A DNA stretch of 64,000 nt from Cronobacter malonaticus LMG 23826 (GTDB taxonomy: Bacteria > Pseudomonadota > Gammaproteobacteria > Enterobacterales > Enterobacteriaceae): NCBI RefSeq assembly GCF_001277215.2, contig NZ_CP013940.1, forward strand, positions 3,410,001 through 3,474,000, in the 5' to 3' direction. The position numbers and the translations under genes are program-made. A model generated the notes under the pieces. The model was not told where the DNA came from. It saw nothing but the letters and a program-made list of their open reading frames with translations, and searched no databases. Below, one piece after another: positions 44,730-52,886 of the stretch. The stretch's first letter is position 1, and each line of letters starts with the position of its first letter.

Positions 44730-44824
44730 TAGAATCTTGCGCCATCACTACGTAACGAGCGCCGCATAACAACGGCGCTTATTTGCACAAATCCATTGAC
44801 AAAAGAAGGCTGAAAGGGCATATT
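44730..44824 (+). promoter_or_regulatory. Tandem rpsT promoters
   Basis: The downstream promoter is clear: TTGACA at 44796-44801 and CATATT at 44819-44824, with 17 bases between them, a block nearly the same as E. coli rpsT P2. An upstream -10 box TAGAAT at 44730-44735 fits P1, though its -35 box is poor. The 317-base gap between ribF and rpsT contains nothing else I can name; ribF promoter elements must also lie here. Confidence 0.75.
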
Positions 44825-44850
44825 CCTCGGCCTTTGAATTGTCCACATAG

Positions 44851-45135
<285 letters not shown>

Positions 45136-45172
45136 TCGCCATTCGCTGTCGCTTGTTGCAAACAGCTTGTTA

Positions 45173-45199
45173 AAAAAACCCGCTTATGCGGGTTTTTTT
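45173..45199. terminator. rpsT terminator, shared with nhaR
   Basis: AAAAAACCCGC pairs with GCGGGTTTTTT across TTAT. The symmetric A/T flanks allow use by both convergent genes. Confidence 0.92.
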
Positions 45200-45211
45200 A
45201 TGCCTGCTGAT

Positions 45212-46108
45212 TTATTTGGGCGGCACAAACAGCGCCGAATAGTCACGATTGCAGATGCGCTGCACCGCCGGATGCTGAATCATTCGCTCTGCGAAAATCG
45301 CGTGATACTCTTCCATCACGTTATCCATGCGCCCTATCTCCACAATATTCTCATCCTCGTAAAAATCGTGGGCATAGAGGCTTGGCGCGACAAACACAGC
45401 GTTATGCGCCGCGCCGAAGGCTTTCATCAGCGCCGCGTCGTCGAACTCGCCGAGAATTTCCACTTTCAGCCCTTGCGAGTGGATCCAGTTCAGTAATTTA
45501 CGCCCGAGCATGGAGCGACGCCCAGGTATCAGTAACCGGCGCTCTTCAAGACACGCCGGAAACGGCTTTGTCGGCGCCGGGCTCTGGCACCAGAAGCTGA
45601 CGCTGCACTCGCCGATTTTGACGGAGAAAAGGCCTGCCTGCTGCGTAGAGTCGATGGGGCAATCGGAGATAATCATATCGAGCTTATGCTGGCTCAGTTG
45701 CTCAAGCAGCATCTCGTGCGTCGATTCAAAACAGCGCAGGTGGATTTGCTCATCTTCCACCACCGCCGCATCCAGCACGCCGCTGACTAGTCTTTTCGAA
45801 AGGGCGTCCGCCACGCCAACATCAAACAACAAGTGAGATTCTTTGCGGTAGTTGATAATGTCCAGCATCTCCTGGCTCAGGGTAAACATGCGATCGGCGT
45901 AACGAAAGACCAGTTGCCCCAGCTCGCTCGGCTCAAGACCCCTTCCCTTACGCTTAAACAGTTTACCCTGTAGCCTCTCCTCAAGCGCTTTTATCTGTCC
46001 GGTGATGGTTTGCGGCGTAAGGTAGAGCACCTCGGCAGCACCGACGACCGAGCCTTCCTTACAAACCTGCCAGAAATAATATAAGTGGTTGTAATTGATA
46101 TGAGGCAT
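45212..46108 (-). CDS. nhaR: Sodium-responsive LysR regulator NhaR
   Basis: LysR-type activator that senses sodium and turns on nhaA; in E. coli it also activates the pga exopolysaccharide genes. The 298-residue product from ATG 46108 starts [20 protein letters not shown], the family N-terminus; a frame from 46132 adds eight residues with no ribosome binding site. The winged helix covers about residues 5-65 ([19 protein letters not shown]). It lies 72 bases downstream of nhaA on the same strand. Confidence 0.96.
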   Translation of the reverse strand: MPHINYNHLYYFWQVCKEGSVVGAAEVLYLTPQTITGQIKALEERLQGKLFKRKGRGLEPSELGQLVFRYADRMFTLSQEMLDIINYRKESHLLFDVGVADALSKRLVSGVLDAAVVEDEQIHLRCFESTHEMLLEQLSQHKLDMIISDCPIDSTQQAGLFSVKIGECSVSFWCQSPAPTKPFPACLEERRLLIPGRRSMLGRKLLNWIHSQGLKVEILGEFDDAALMKAFGAAHNAVFVAPSLYAHDFYEDENIVEIGRMDNVMEEYHAIFAERMIQHPAVQRICNRDYSALFVPPK

Positions 46109-46180
46109 AAGCGCGTTCTCTCTGGAGTCCATGAGGGAAAAGCGGCCTTCACTCCGAAAGACCGCATGATAAAGCGGGCG

Positions 46181-47350
46181 TTAGCGCGCCCGCGATAAAT
46201 GGCTGCGCAACAGCGCATACCCAATAACCGCTGCCAGTAATGAGCCGACCAGAATGCCAAGTTTGGCCCAGGTCACCAGGGCTGCGTCGACATCGCCGAA
46301 AGCCAGCGACGCGATGAAAATAGACATCGTAAACCCGATACCGCACAGCACGCCGACGGCCAGAATCGTCTTCTGGCTGACGCCCGGCGGAAGCGTTGCC
46401 CACTTAAGCTTCACCGCCAGCGCGCAAAATAGGCTGATACCGAGCGGCTTGCCGATAAATAATCCGGCAATAATGCCAAGCGGCAGTAGCGACGTCAGGC
46501 CTGCCAGCGTCACGCCCTCAAGCGAAACCCCCGCGTTGGCGAAGGCAAACAGCGGCAGGATCAGGAAACCCACCCACGGATGTAGCGCATGCTCAAGCGA
46601 TCCTGCGGGTGAATGCCCGTTCTGCGCTTTCAGCGGCACAAAAAAGCCGATAATCACGCCTGCGAGCGTGGCATGGACGCCCGATTTCAGCACCGCCGTC
46701 CAGAGCACGACGCCTACCAGAATATAGACGCCCGTGCGGCGTACGTTGCAAAGGTTAAGCAAAGCCAGTACAGCGATAGCGCCTGCCGCCACCAGCAGCG
46801 ACATCATTGACAGCGAGCTGGTATAGAACAGCGCGATAATTACAATCGCACCCAGATCGTCGATGATAGCCAGCGCCATCAGGAAAATTTTCAGCGCAGG
46901 CGGCACGCGGCTGCCGAGCAGCGCCAGAATGCCCAGCGCGAACGCAATATCTGTCGCCGCCGGGATAGCCCAGCCCGCGCGCGTTACCGGGTCCTGAAAG
47001 TTAAACGCCAGATACAGCGCGGCAGGCAGCACCATGCCGCCGAGCGCAGCAATCACCGGCAGTGACGCCTGACGACGGCTGGCGAGCGATCCCTGCACCA
47101 GTTCACGCTTCACCTCCAGCCCCACCAGCAGAAAGAACACGGCCATCAGTGCGTCGTTCACCCACAGCAGCATGTTCTTTTTAATCTCCAGCGCGCCGAC
47201 TTTAAGTTCCACCGGCGTGCTGAGAAAGCCTTCATAAAGTTCATGTGTGGCGTTCATATTCGCCAGCAGCATAGCCAGCGCGGCAGCGGCAATCAGCACG
47301 ATGCCGCCCGCAGCGTCACTTTTAAAGAAACGTTGTACTGTTTTTATCAT
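46181..47350 (-). CDS. nhaA: Na+/H+ antiporter NhaA
   Basis: Inner-membrane antiporter that expels sodium in exchange for protons, active at alkaline pH. The product from ATG 47350 has 389 residues. The paired aspartates of the ion site are Asp164-Asp165 in [12 protein letters not shown], with Asp134 in [13 protein letters not shown], one position later than in E. coli because of one extra N-terminal residue. Two adjacent ATG codons exist and the second has better spacing to GGATGG. It forms an operon with nhaR. Confidence 0.96.
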   Translation of the reverse strand: MIKTVQRFFKSDAAGGIVLIAAAALAMLLANMNATHELYEGFLSTPVELKVGALEIKKNMLLWVNDALMAVFFLLVGLEVKRELVQGSLASRRQASLPVIAALGGMVLPAALYLAFNFQDPVTRAGWAIPAATDIAFALGILALLGSRVPPALKIFLMALAIIDDLGAIVIIALFYTSSLSMMSLLVAAGAIAVLALLNLCNVRRTGVYILVGVVLWTAVLKSGVHATLAGVIIGFFVPLKAQNGHSPAGSLEHALHPWVGFLILPLFAFANAGVSLEGVTLAGLTSLLPLGIIAGLFIGKPLGISLFCALAVKLKWATLPPGVSQKTILAVGVLCGIGFTMSIFIASLAFGDVDAALVTWAKLGILVGSLLAAVIGYALLRSHLSRAR

Positions 47351-47497
47351 CATTGTCCATCCAGAGTTATAGCGCCATATATTCACTTACTTATTCAGGG
47401 TATAAGGATAGCGGTCTTTACTCATCGGAAAAGCAGTTTATTCTGGGTAAAAAACTCGATTAAAACGAAATGAAAGGCATTTAGCGGAGTAAGACAT

Positions 47498-47528
47498 AAA
47501 AAAAGCCCCGGTGATCCTTATCCGGGGC
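47498..47528 (-). terminator. Chitinase gene terminator
   Basis: GCCCCGG pairs with CCGGGGC; on the minus strand a run of six T follows. It lies about 55 bases beyond the chitinase stop, in the gap to nhaA. Confidence 0.83.
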
Positions 47529-47583
47529 CAGAATACCGCTCAACAACGGGCAGAGCGGCAAATTTCATCGTGAAGCCAGACGC

Positions 47584-49689
47584 TCAATACGTCCCAATAT
47601 CGGTCCAGACCTGATAAGGCCCGCTGTTGAGATCGGGCTGTTCACCCTGGGAGTACCAGTTCACCTGGTAGTTATGCCCTTTCCAGCTGACCTTCTCAAA
47701 GGTCCCCCATTTCGCACCATAAATGGTACTGGCGTTCCACAGCGGATAAGGCGCGTTGCCGGTATCCGGGGTCGGGGTCGGGGTCGGGGTTGGAGTTGGA
47801 GTCGGGGTCGGTTCAGGTGTCGGCTCCGGCGTGGGTTCAGGCGTCGGCGTCGGGGTATCGCCGCCAGCCGATGCATTACCCGGCACGGCGGTCACGACAA
47901 AACGCTGCTGCGAAGAAGGCTCGTTTTTGCTGTCGCGCACAAACAGCGTGAACTGGTACTCGGTGCTCTGGGTGACAACCGGCACGTCAAACTCAATCAC
48001 GGCGGCGCTCTTATCCGCCACGGTGATCGTTGACGGCACGCCCCAGCTGAAACTCAGCGCGTCGTTGTCGTCATCATGCGACGCCTCGCCGGAGAGCTGA
48101 ATACGCGAACCGCCGACTACACGTAGCTGAATCGCCGCCACAGGCGCATGGTTCACCGTCGGTTGCGGCTCGCTGTCGCTGCTACTGTTATCCGGCTCAG
48201 AAACGTTAATGCCTTCGAAGTAGAACGGCTTCATATCGATAGTCTGAGTCTGGATTTCATAACCCAGCCCTTCACGGGCGGCATTCACCAGCACGCCGTT
48301 ATCCTGGTCAATCGTCCAGGTGAACAACCCGCCGAGGTTACGCGATGCGGCATACTGGCCTTTGGCTTTGACCGAACGCGGCGTATCGAGCGACATAAAG
48401 AGTTTGCTTTGCGGGTTATACAGGTAATCTGCATTCGCGACTTTATCGGTATAGACGTTAAAACCGTTACGCCCTTTCTGGTTCTCCAGATCCAGGTAGT
48501 TGTAAATGGTGTCATACCATTCGGTGCTGCCGGATTCGAAGGTCCCGGTAGTCGTGCCATTGCCCGGAGAATAAGATCCTTTCAGCGGTGAAAAGCTTTC
48601 AATCACTGCATTGCGGCCGTTACGGGTATAACCGGCGTAACCGATGTTAATACGGTCGGACGGGAAGCCTTCGGCAATCAGATAATCCACGACCGCCTCG
48701 ATACTCCAGCCACCCGCGGTGAGCGGCGTCAGGTTGGTATGGTGCGTTAGCGTGTCGGCCCACGGCGTGCCAAAAAAGTCATAGGTCATAACGTTGATGG
48801 CGTACAGACCGGCATCCAGCAGCGCTTTAACGTTGGAATACTCCAGCGTAGACACAACAGCTGAGCTGGCAATTGAGATTTTGACATCGCTGCGCCCTGC
48901 CGCGCTGAGCTGCTTCTTCAGTTCAGCGATAAGCAGCGCATAGTTCGCGCCATCTTCCGGGCCATGCGGGTTGCCGTTGCCTTCCGCGTTCGGGTATTCC
49001 CAGTCGATATCTACTTCGCTGAACATCGGGAACTGTTTGAACAGTTTCACCACGCCTGCGGCGAAAGTTTTGCGTGAGGAGTCGGTTTTCGACATCTCAT
49101 GGAAGCCGTTACTCATGGTCCAGCCGCCGATACTCATCGACAGCACCAGATTGTGCCCCTGCTGCTTCGCTTTTTGCTGCAAATCGCGCAGACCGCCCAA
49201 CAGGCCTTTACTGGTCGCCTGGGTTACCGTTGCCGGATCGATATCCCAGCCGCTGGTCGTATGTCCGCAGTTAACGTAAGACTGGAAATCGCCCCACGGA
49301 TCGAGAAAGGTCGGTTCGTTGGTGTTTTTATTGGTCTGGCGCGCAGCGTTTTCGATGGTGTACTGCTTTTCGCCTTTGTCACCGACGATCCCCAGGAAAC
49401 CGAAAACGATTTTGTCATAGGCGGTAGGCGATACCTTCGCCAGATCATAGCCGCGGCCGCGGTTAGCGGGGCTGTCATCGCCCTGTAAACGCCCATCGTA
49501 TTGCGACCAGTCGGTATAATAGCCAAACACTTTTGGTTTATTAGCAGCCTTATATTTGTTATATACCGGTTTCGCCACGCGGGCTGCAGTATAACTGTAT
49601 TTTTCAGTTTCGCTTGCTGGAGTAAAGCCATCGGCGGCGTTACTGGTTTCGGTCAGGTTGTCACTCTGAATTAATTTACTTGTAGCCAT
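47584..49689 (-). CDS. Multidomain GH18 chitinase without a signal peptide
   Basis: Predicted secreted chitinase of 701 residues. Residues 1-50 are polar and contain no hydrophobic signal core, so classic Sec export is not visible. The GH18 barrel spans about 52-475, with SMSIGGW (184-190), the catalytic block EVDIDWEYP (Asp227, Asp229, acid Glu231) and NVMTYDFFGTPW; the first Asp of the usual DxxDxDxE motif is Ser224. A PKD-like domain follows (about 517-605), then a Pro-Thr/Glu linker (about 611-641) and a C-terminal CBM5/12 chitin-binding module rich in Trp/Tyr (WNASTIYGAKW). It is divergent from the regulator/muramidase pair and is similar in type to Salmonella and Yersinia chitinases exported with holin-endolysin cassettes. 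Confidence 0.92.
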   Translation of the reverse strand: MATSKLIQSDNLTETSNAADGFTPASETEKYSYTAARVAKPVYNKYKAANKPKVFGYYTDWSQYDGRLQGDDSPANRGRGYDLAKVSPTAYDKIVFGFLGIVGDKGEKQYTIENAARQTNKNTNEPTFLDPWGDFQSYVNCGHTTSGWDIDPATVTQATSKGLLGGLRDLQQKAKQQGHNLVLSMSIGGWTMSNGFHEMSKTDSSRKTFAAGVVKLFKQFPMFSEVDIDWEYPNAEGNGNPHGPEDGANYALLIAELKKQLSAAGRSDVKISIASSAVVSTLEYSNVKALLDAGLYAINVMTYDFFGTPWADTLTHHTNLTPLTAGGWSIEAVVDYLIAEGFPSDRINIGYAGYTRNGRNAVIESFSPLKGSYSPGNGTTTGTFESGSTEWYDTIYNYLDLENQKGRNGFNVYTDKVANADYLYNPQSKLFMSLDTPRSVKAKGQYAASRNLGGLFTWTIDQDNGVLVNAAREGLGYEIQTQTIDMKPFYFEGINVSEPDNSSSDSEPQPTVNHAPVAAIQLRVVGGSRIQLSGEASHDDDNDALSFSWGVPSTITVADKSAAVIEFDVPVVTQSTEYQFTLFVRDSKNEPSSQQRFVVTAVPGNASAGGDTPTPTPEPTPEPTPEPTPTPTPTPTPTPTPDTGNAPYPLWNASTIYGAKWGTFEKVSWKGHNYQVNWYSQGEQPDLNSGPYQVWTDIGTY
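47768..47857. repeat. Hexanucleotide microsatellite in the chitinase linker, with a G-quadruplex motif
   Basis: The plus strand has four runs of GGGG at 47768-47771, 47774-47777, 47780-47783 and 47786-47789, each separated by TC, then degenerate GG(A/C)GT(C/T)-type hexamers to 47857. On the coding strand these encode Pro-Thr and Pro-Glu dipeptides. Changes in copy number by hexamers keep the reading frame and only alter linker length. Confidence 0.85.
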
Positions 49690-50090
49690 GTTTATTTTCC
49701 TTCGTGAAAAGTGAGTGCAGTACTTTCTGCGCTAACTATCATGATCGGCCACTTTCTATTCCTCCAGTCACAATAAATAAAAATAACCTAATAAAACAAA
49801 AAAGATTGGAATGGTGCTTTAAAAAGAATGAAAAAAATACATCTTTTCCATTTTTTATTAGTAAATTCAAAAGTTTGAAAAGCTATATATCATACACTAA
49901 AAATTAAACGGTCGTTAATTCCAACTTAAAAGATATTTAAAAAGCCATTAAAATCGTGATCCAGATTGCCGTTTCGTTAAATAAAAAAATATTTTTATTC
50001 TATTCTGTGGAAATTAATTAAGCATCTCCCTACGCTTAAAAGCGCCAGAAAACCTCCCGCCATATATTGATATCTGTTCACAGGTGATAT
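49690..50090. other. AT-rich divergent regulatory region of the chitinase cassette
   Basis: Four hundred bases between the chitinase and the winged-helix regulator are far richer in A/T than the flanking core genes, with many A and T tracts (TAAAAATTAAACG, AAATAAAAAAATATTTTTATT). The chitinase ribosome binding site (AAGGAAA on the minus strand) is at the left edge. Promoters for both directions must lie here; the tract pattern suits H-NS binding. A 67-codon frame at 49704-49907 has no ribosome binding site and is not called. Confidence 0.6.
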
Positions 50091-50537
50091 ATGAAAAGTT
50101 ATCTGATCAACCATAATTGCATTTTCTCTGAGGCTAATAACGAATTAAAAAATACTGATAACGCATGTGTCGTTAAAATGACCACCATGCGAGCACGATG
50201 CTTAAGTTTTATTATTGAAAACGCTAAAAACGGCGTGATTGAAAAGCAGCAAATCGCCGCTGTCTTGTGGGGAAATCGTGGCCAGTTCATCAGTGACGCG
50301 AACCTGACGCAGGTGCTCTATCTGCTTCGCCGGGATTTACGCACCCTCGGCATCAACGATTTTTTTGTCACCATCCCCAAGCTCGGCATCAAAGTCAACG
50401 ATGATGTGCCGGTCGACATTCTGACCGAAGAAAAAAAGAAAAAGCCTAAACGCGCGTTCTGGACGGTAGCGGTCTTTGCCGTGTTTGTCCTCTGCGTCCT
50501 GACGCTTTTGACTCTGACGGATGTGAGTAACCCCTAA
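50091..50537 (+). CDS. Membrane-anchored winged-helix (CadC/ToxR-like) regulator
   Basis: A 148-residue predicted one-component regulator. Residues about 15-108 look like a Trans_reg_C winged helix (RARCLSFIIENAKNGVIEKQ, LTQVLYLLRRDLRTLGI, TIPKLGIKV). A basic patch, KKKKPKR, is followed by one transmembrane helix (about 122-143) and only about five periplasmic residues, so there is no periplasmic sensor domain of the kind seen in CadC or ToxR. It is 21 bases upstream of the muramidase gene in the same direction, so it probably heads that transcript. By analogy with ToxR-like regulators of other type 10 systems it may control the lysis-protein genes; this is inference. Confidence 0.8.
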   Translation: MKSYLINHNCIFSEANNELKNTDNACVVKMTTMRARCLSFIIENAKNGVIEKQQIAAVLWGNRGQFISDANLTQVLYLLRRDLRTLGINDFFVTIPKLGIKVNDDVPVDILTEEKKKKPKRAFWTVAVFAVFVLCVLTLLTLTDVSNP

Positions 50538-50558
50538 TCTCTGTTGCGAGGAATCACT

Positions 50559-51098
50559 ATGAATCCTGTCATTGATGGAATCCTGAATATTGAAGGGAGC
50601 TATGTGAATCATCCGGCCGATCGCGGTGGCCCTACCAAATGGGGAATTACCGAGAAGACGGCAAGAGCACATGGTTATCAAGGAGATATGCGCGATCTAA
50701 GCCGCGAAGAAGCTTACCGTATTCTGGAGGAAGATTACTGGACCGCGCCTGGTTTTGACCGGGTCGCGCAATATTCGCTACCGGTTGCATTTGAGCTGTG
50801 TGAGGCAGGTACGAATATCGGTCCTGCTGTCCCTGCGCGCTGGTTGCAGCGCTGGCTGAATGTGTTTAACCGCCAGCAGAACATTTACCAAGACTTAACG
50901 GTAGATGGTGTTATCGGCAAAAACACGCTCAATGCGCTCAAGGAGTACCTCGATTATCGTGGCAAGGAGGGTGAAGGCGTACTGGTCAAAGCGCTGAACT
51001 GCACACAAGGTGATTACTATCTGGAGATTACGGAAAAGCGGGAGGCGAACGAGGCATTTATCTATGGCTGGTTACGTGAACGAATCACGCTCTCCTGA
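50559..51098 (+). CDS. GH108 muramidase (TtsA/phage endolysin-like)
   Basis: Peptidoglycan hydrolase of 179 residues. The N-terminal glycoside hydrolase 108 domain has the block EGSYVNHPADRGGPTKWGIT (residues 12-31, Glu12 the expected catalytic acid), followed by a C-terminal peptidoglycan-binding region (LTVDGVIGKNTLNALKEYL). Length and order match Salmonella TtsA, which releases typhoid toxin, and phage endolysins of this class. No signal peptide is seen, in line with dependence on a holin or on special cell-wall sites. ATG 50559 has AGGA seven bases upstream; a TTG at 50544 was rejected. It is cotranscribed with the membrane-bound regulator and convergent with the holin gene. Confidence 0.93.
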   Translation: MNPVIDGILNIEGSYVNHPADRGGPTKWGITEKTARAHGYQGDMRDLSREEAYRILEEDYWTAPGFDRVAQYSLPVAFELCEAGTNIGPAVPARWLQRWLNVFNRQQNIYQDLTVDGVIGKNTLNALKEYLDYRGKEGEGVLVKALNCTQGDYYLEITEKREANEAFIYGWLRERITLS

Positions 51099-51107
51099 CC
51101 TGTTCTG

Positions 51108-51140
51108 TAAAAAAGCCCGCTATTACCAGCGGGCTTTTTC
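51108..51140. terminator. Bidirectional terminator between muramidase and holin genes
   Basis: AAAAAGCCCGC pairs with GCGGGCTTTTT across an eight-base loop, in the 47-base gap between the convergent genes. Confidence 0.9.
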
Positions 51141-51145
51141 TGTAC

Positions 51146-51484
51146 TTATTTTAATAAAGAGGCACCGCTCAGGAAGTTTTTCACCTTCTCACTCAGCACC
51201 CGCAATATCGGCGTGGCAAATACACCGCCCAGGCCCGCGACCATCAGTACCATATTAAAACTCATGTTGCGATCGATTGCCGCTACGCTCAACAGAAAAG
51301 CGGTAAAGCATGAGATAGCTATTTGAGCCAGACAATCCATGATGTCCTTATGGGTCTCATTCCTTTCACGCTTCATCAGATAACTGACGAAACCGCCCCA
51401 TCCGCCGATGGCGATAATCGTTAATAAGATTTCCAGTTCAACCAGAACCAGTTTTGGCGTTGCGATATGCGCTGCAATAGACAT
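51146..51484 (-). CDS. LydA-like phage holin
   Basis: Small integral membrane protein of 112 residues with three predicted transmembrane helices (about 15-36, 51-70 and 76-95) and a basic, charged C-terminal end (LSEKVKNFL). The pattern EILLTIIAIGGWGGFVSYL and MVLMVAGLGGVFATPILRVL recalls the LydA/holin superfamily III of phage P1. Holins make inner-membrane pores that let endolysins or effectors reach the cell wall. ATG 51484 has GAGG seven bases upstream; the upstream extension to 51574 lacks support. It lies convergent with the muramidase and downstream of a LysR gene on the same strand. Confidence 0.82.
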   Translation of the reverse strand: MSIAAHIATPKLVLVELEILLTIIAIGGWGGFVSYLMKRERNETHKDIMDCLAQIAISCFTAFLLSVAAIDRNMSFNMVLMVAGLGGVFATPILRVLSEKVKNFLSGASLLK

Positions 51485-51668
51485 AATAAACCTCGGTAAT
51501 AAATGGACGATAAACAAATACGCCGTCTGGCGATGCGATAAAGTTAGCAACCTAACCAGTAGCATGCGAATCATTTAATCTCACGGTCCCTACCGCAGGC
51601 TTATTTTTAGACTGACTGTGTTTTTTATAAAATGTGTATTCTCATGTGATTTACAGGTATGCGAGAAA

Positions 51669-52616
51669 CTATTTACGGTAATTGATAAGAGTTTGCAGCA
51701 TTGCGATAACATCTCTGTTCTGATCGCGTTGCGGGTTACTGCGGTACCAGCTGGCATAAACTTTAATTATTTCAAACTCTATCGTGTCGGGAAGATTAAT
51801 CAATGCGATCCGATACCGTCCCTGATTCTTAAAAAAGCGCGCTATTTTCTCTGGTAAAACTGTAATCATCGATGAGTTTTCAATAATGCTTAATAAACCA
51901 TTTATTGAATCTGTATTATATCCGATAGAAAATTGATTATTAAAAAATGAGGTATTTTCATTATTAATGATATCTTTTTTTAGCCTTGGGGTTATCGCAT
52001 ACGGGTGATAAACGGCATGCCGCGAGGTGAAAAGATTCGCGAGCGTTAACTGCTGTAACTCACAAAGCGGGTTTTGATCGTGGCAGACCGCCGTATAACA
52101 CCGGTATTGATCAAGAACGATCTGCTCGATATCCGGGTCGCTGCAATAATCGCTGGTTATCAGCAAATCGCATTTCCCGCTCTTTAGATCGTTGATTCTC
52201 CTCGAATGATCTTTCCCTACGGCTGAAGTGTAATACAAACGGAAACGCTCAAACATTTCCATATCAAACAGTTGCGAAATGTAGTACTGCTCACTCACAT
52301 CCTCACCCATGATTTTCATTTCGCACCAGGGTGCCAGTCTGGTTTCGCGTTCAAAGGTGGCGTCAATCATATCCAGCACCCTGCTATAGGCCCGATGAAT
52401 CTGATGGGCGCGTGGCGTCGGTGTCAGGCCCTCACGGGTACGAATAAAGAGTTCTTCGCTATAGGTTTGCTGAAGGCGTTGAATAGCGAGTGTAATAGCG
52501 GCGGGAGTGACCTGAAGTTGCCGGGAAGCGCGAGTAGCATTACCCGCTGTAATCACCGCATCAAGGACTTTGATTAGGTTATAATCAAACTCTTTGACAC
52601 CATTCTTCTTCTTCAT
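51669..52616 (-). CDS. LysR family regulator of the chitinase cassette (ChiR-like)
   Basis: A 315-residue LysR-type regulator from ATG 52616 (MKKKNGVKEFDYNLIKVLDA). The winged helix is at about 10-70 (GNATRASRQLQVTPAAITLA). The effector domain is divergent from the nearby NhaR and the 36.8-kb regulator. It is next to the holin gene at the edge of the chitinase island; in Serratia a LysR protein, ChiR, activates chitinase genes, so a similar role is plausible but unproved. Its AT content is higher than that of the core genes. A longer frame from 52733 would add 39 residues without a ribosome binding site. Confidence 0.85.
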   Translation of the reverse strand: MKKKNGVKEFDYNLIKVLDAVITAGNATRASRQLQVTPAAITLAIQRLQQTYSEELFIRTREGLTPTPRAHQIHRAYSRVLDMIDATFERETRLAPWCEMKIMGEDVSEQYYISQLFDMEMFERFRLYYTSAVGKDHSRRINDLKSGKCDLLITSDYCSDPDIEQIVLDQYRCYTAVCHDQNPLCELQQLTLANLFTSRHAVYHPYAITPRLKKDIINNENTSFFNNQFSIGYNTDSINGLLSIIENSSMITVLPEKIARFFKNQGRYRIALINLPDTIEFEIIKVYASWYRSNPQRDQNRDVIAMLQTLINYRK

Positions 52617-52823
52617 ATCGCAGAGTGTCCTGGCGCCAGGGAAAGGTAACAAAATATAAGCTCCGGCGGCCTCTGGCAAAATCAATTTATCTATGTAGTC
52701 ATCGCGCTTATCTAAAATAGCGGCATGAACCACACTATTTTTTCATTGGCTGGTTAGGGGCAGCAGGCAGATGTTAATATTCGTTTTACTGCTATTTATT
52801 ATGATTAAGTAAAAGCTGAGCAT

Positions 52824-52859
52824 AAAAAAAGCCTGAAGCGGCTAATACCGTTTCAGGCT
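52824..52859 (-). terminator. dnaKJ terminator
   Basis: AGCCTGAAGCGG pairs with CCGTTTCAGGCT with one G-T pair. On the minus strand it is followed by seven T, just after the dnaJ stop. Confidence 0.88.
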
Positions 52860-52886
52860 AATCTAATACTCGTTAAAACCGAATGG

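Noticed and set aside
49704..49907. A 67-codon frame between the chitinase and regulator genes
   Set aside because: No ribosome binding site and Lys/Asn/Phe-rich composition that only reflects AT-rich DNA.
51618..51857. A possible small gene or spanin overlapping the LysR gene on the opposite strand
   Set aside because: No lipobox, no convincing membrane anchor with periplasmic coil, and it is antisense to a real gene.
47498..52860. Prophage interpretation of the chitinase region
   Set aside because: No integrase, attachment repeats, capsid, tail or replication genes; only lysis-type proteins with a chitinase and regulators.
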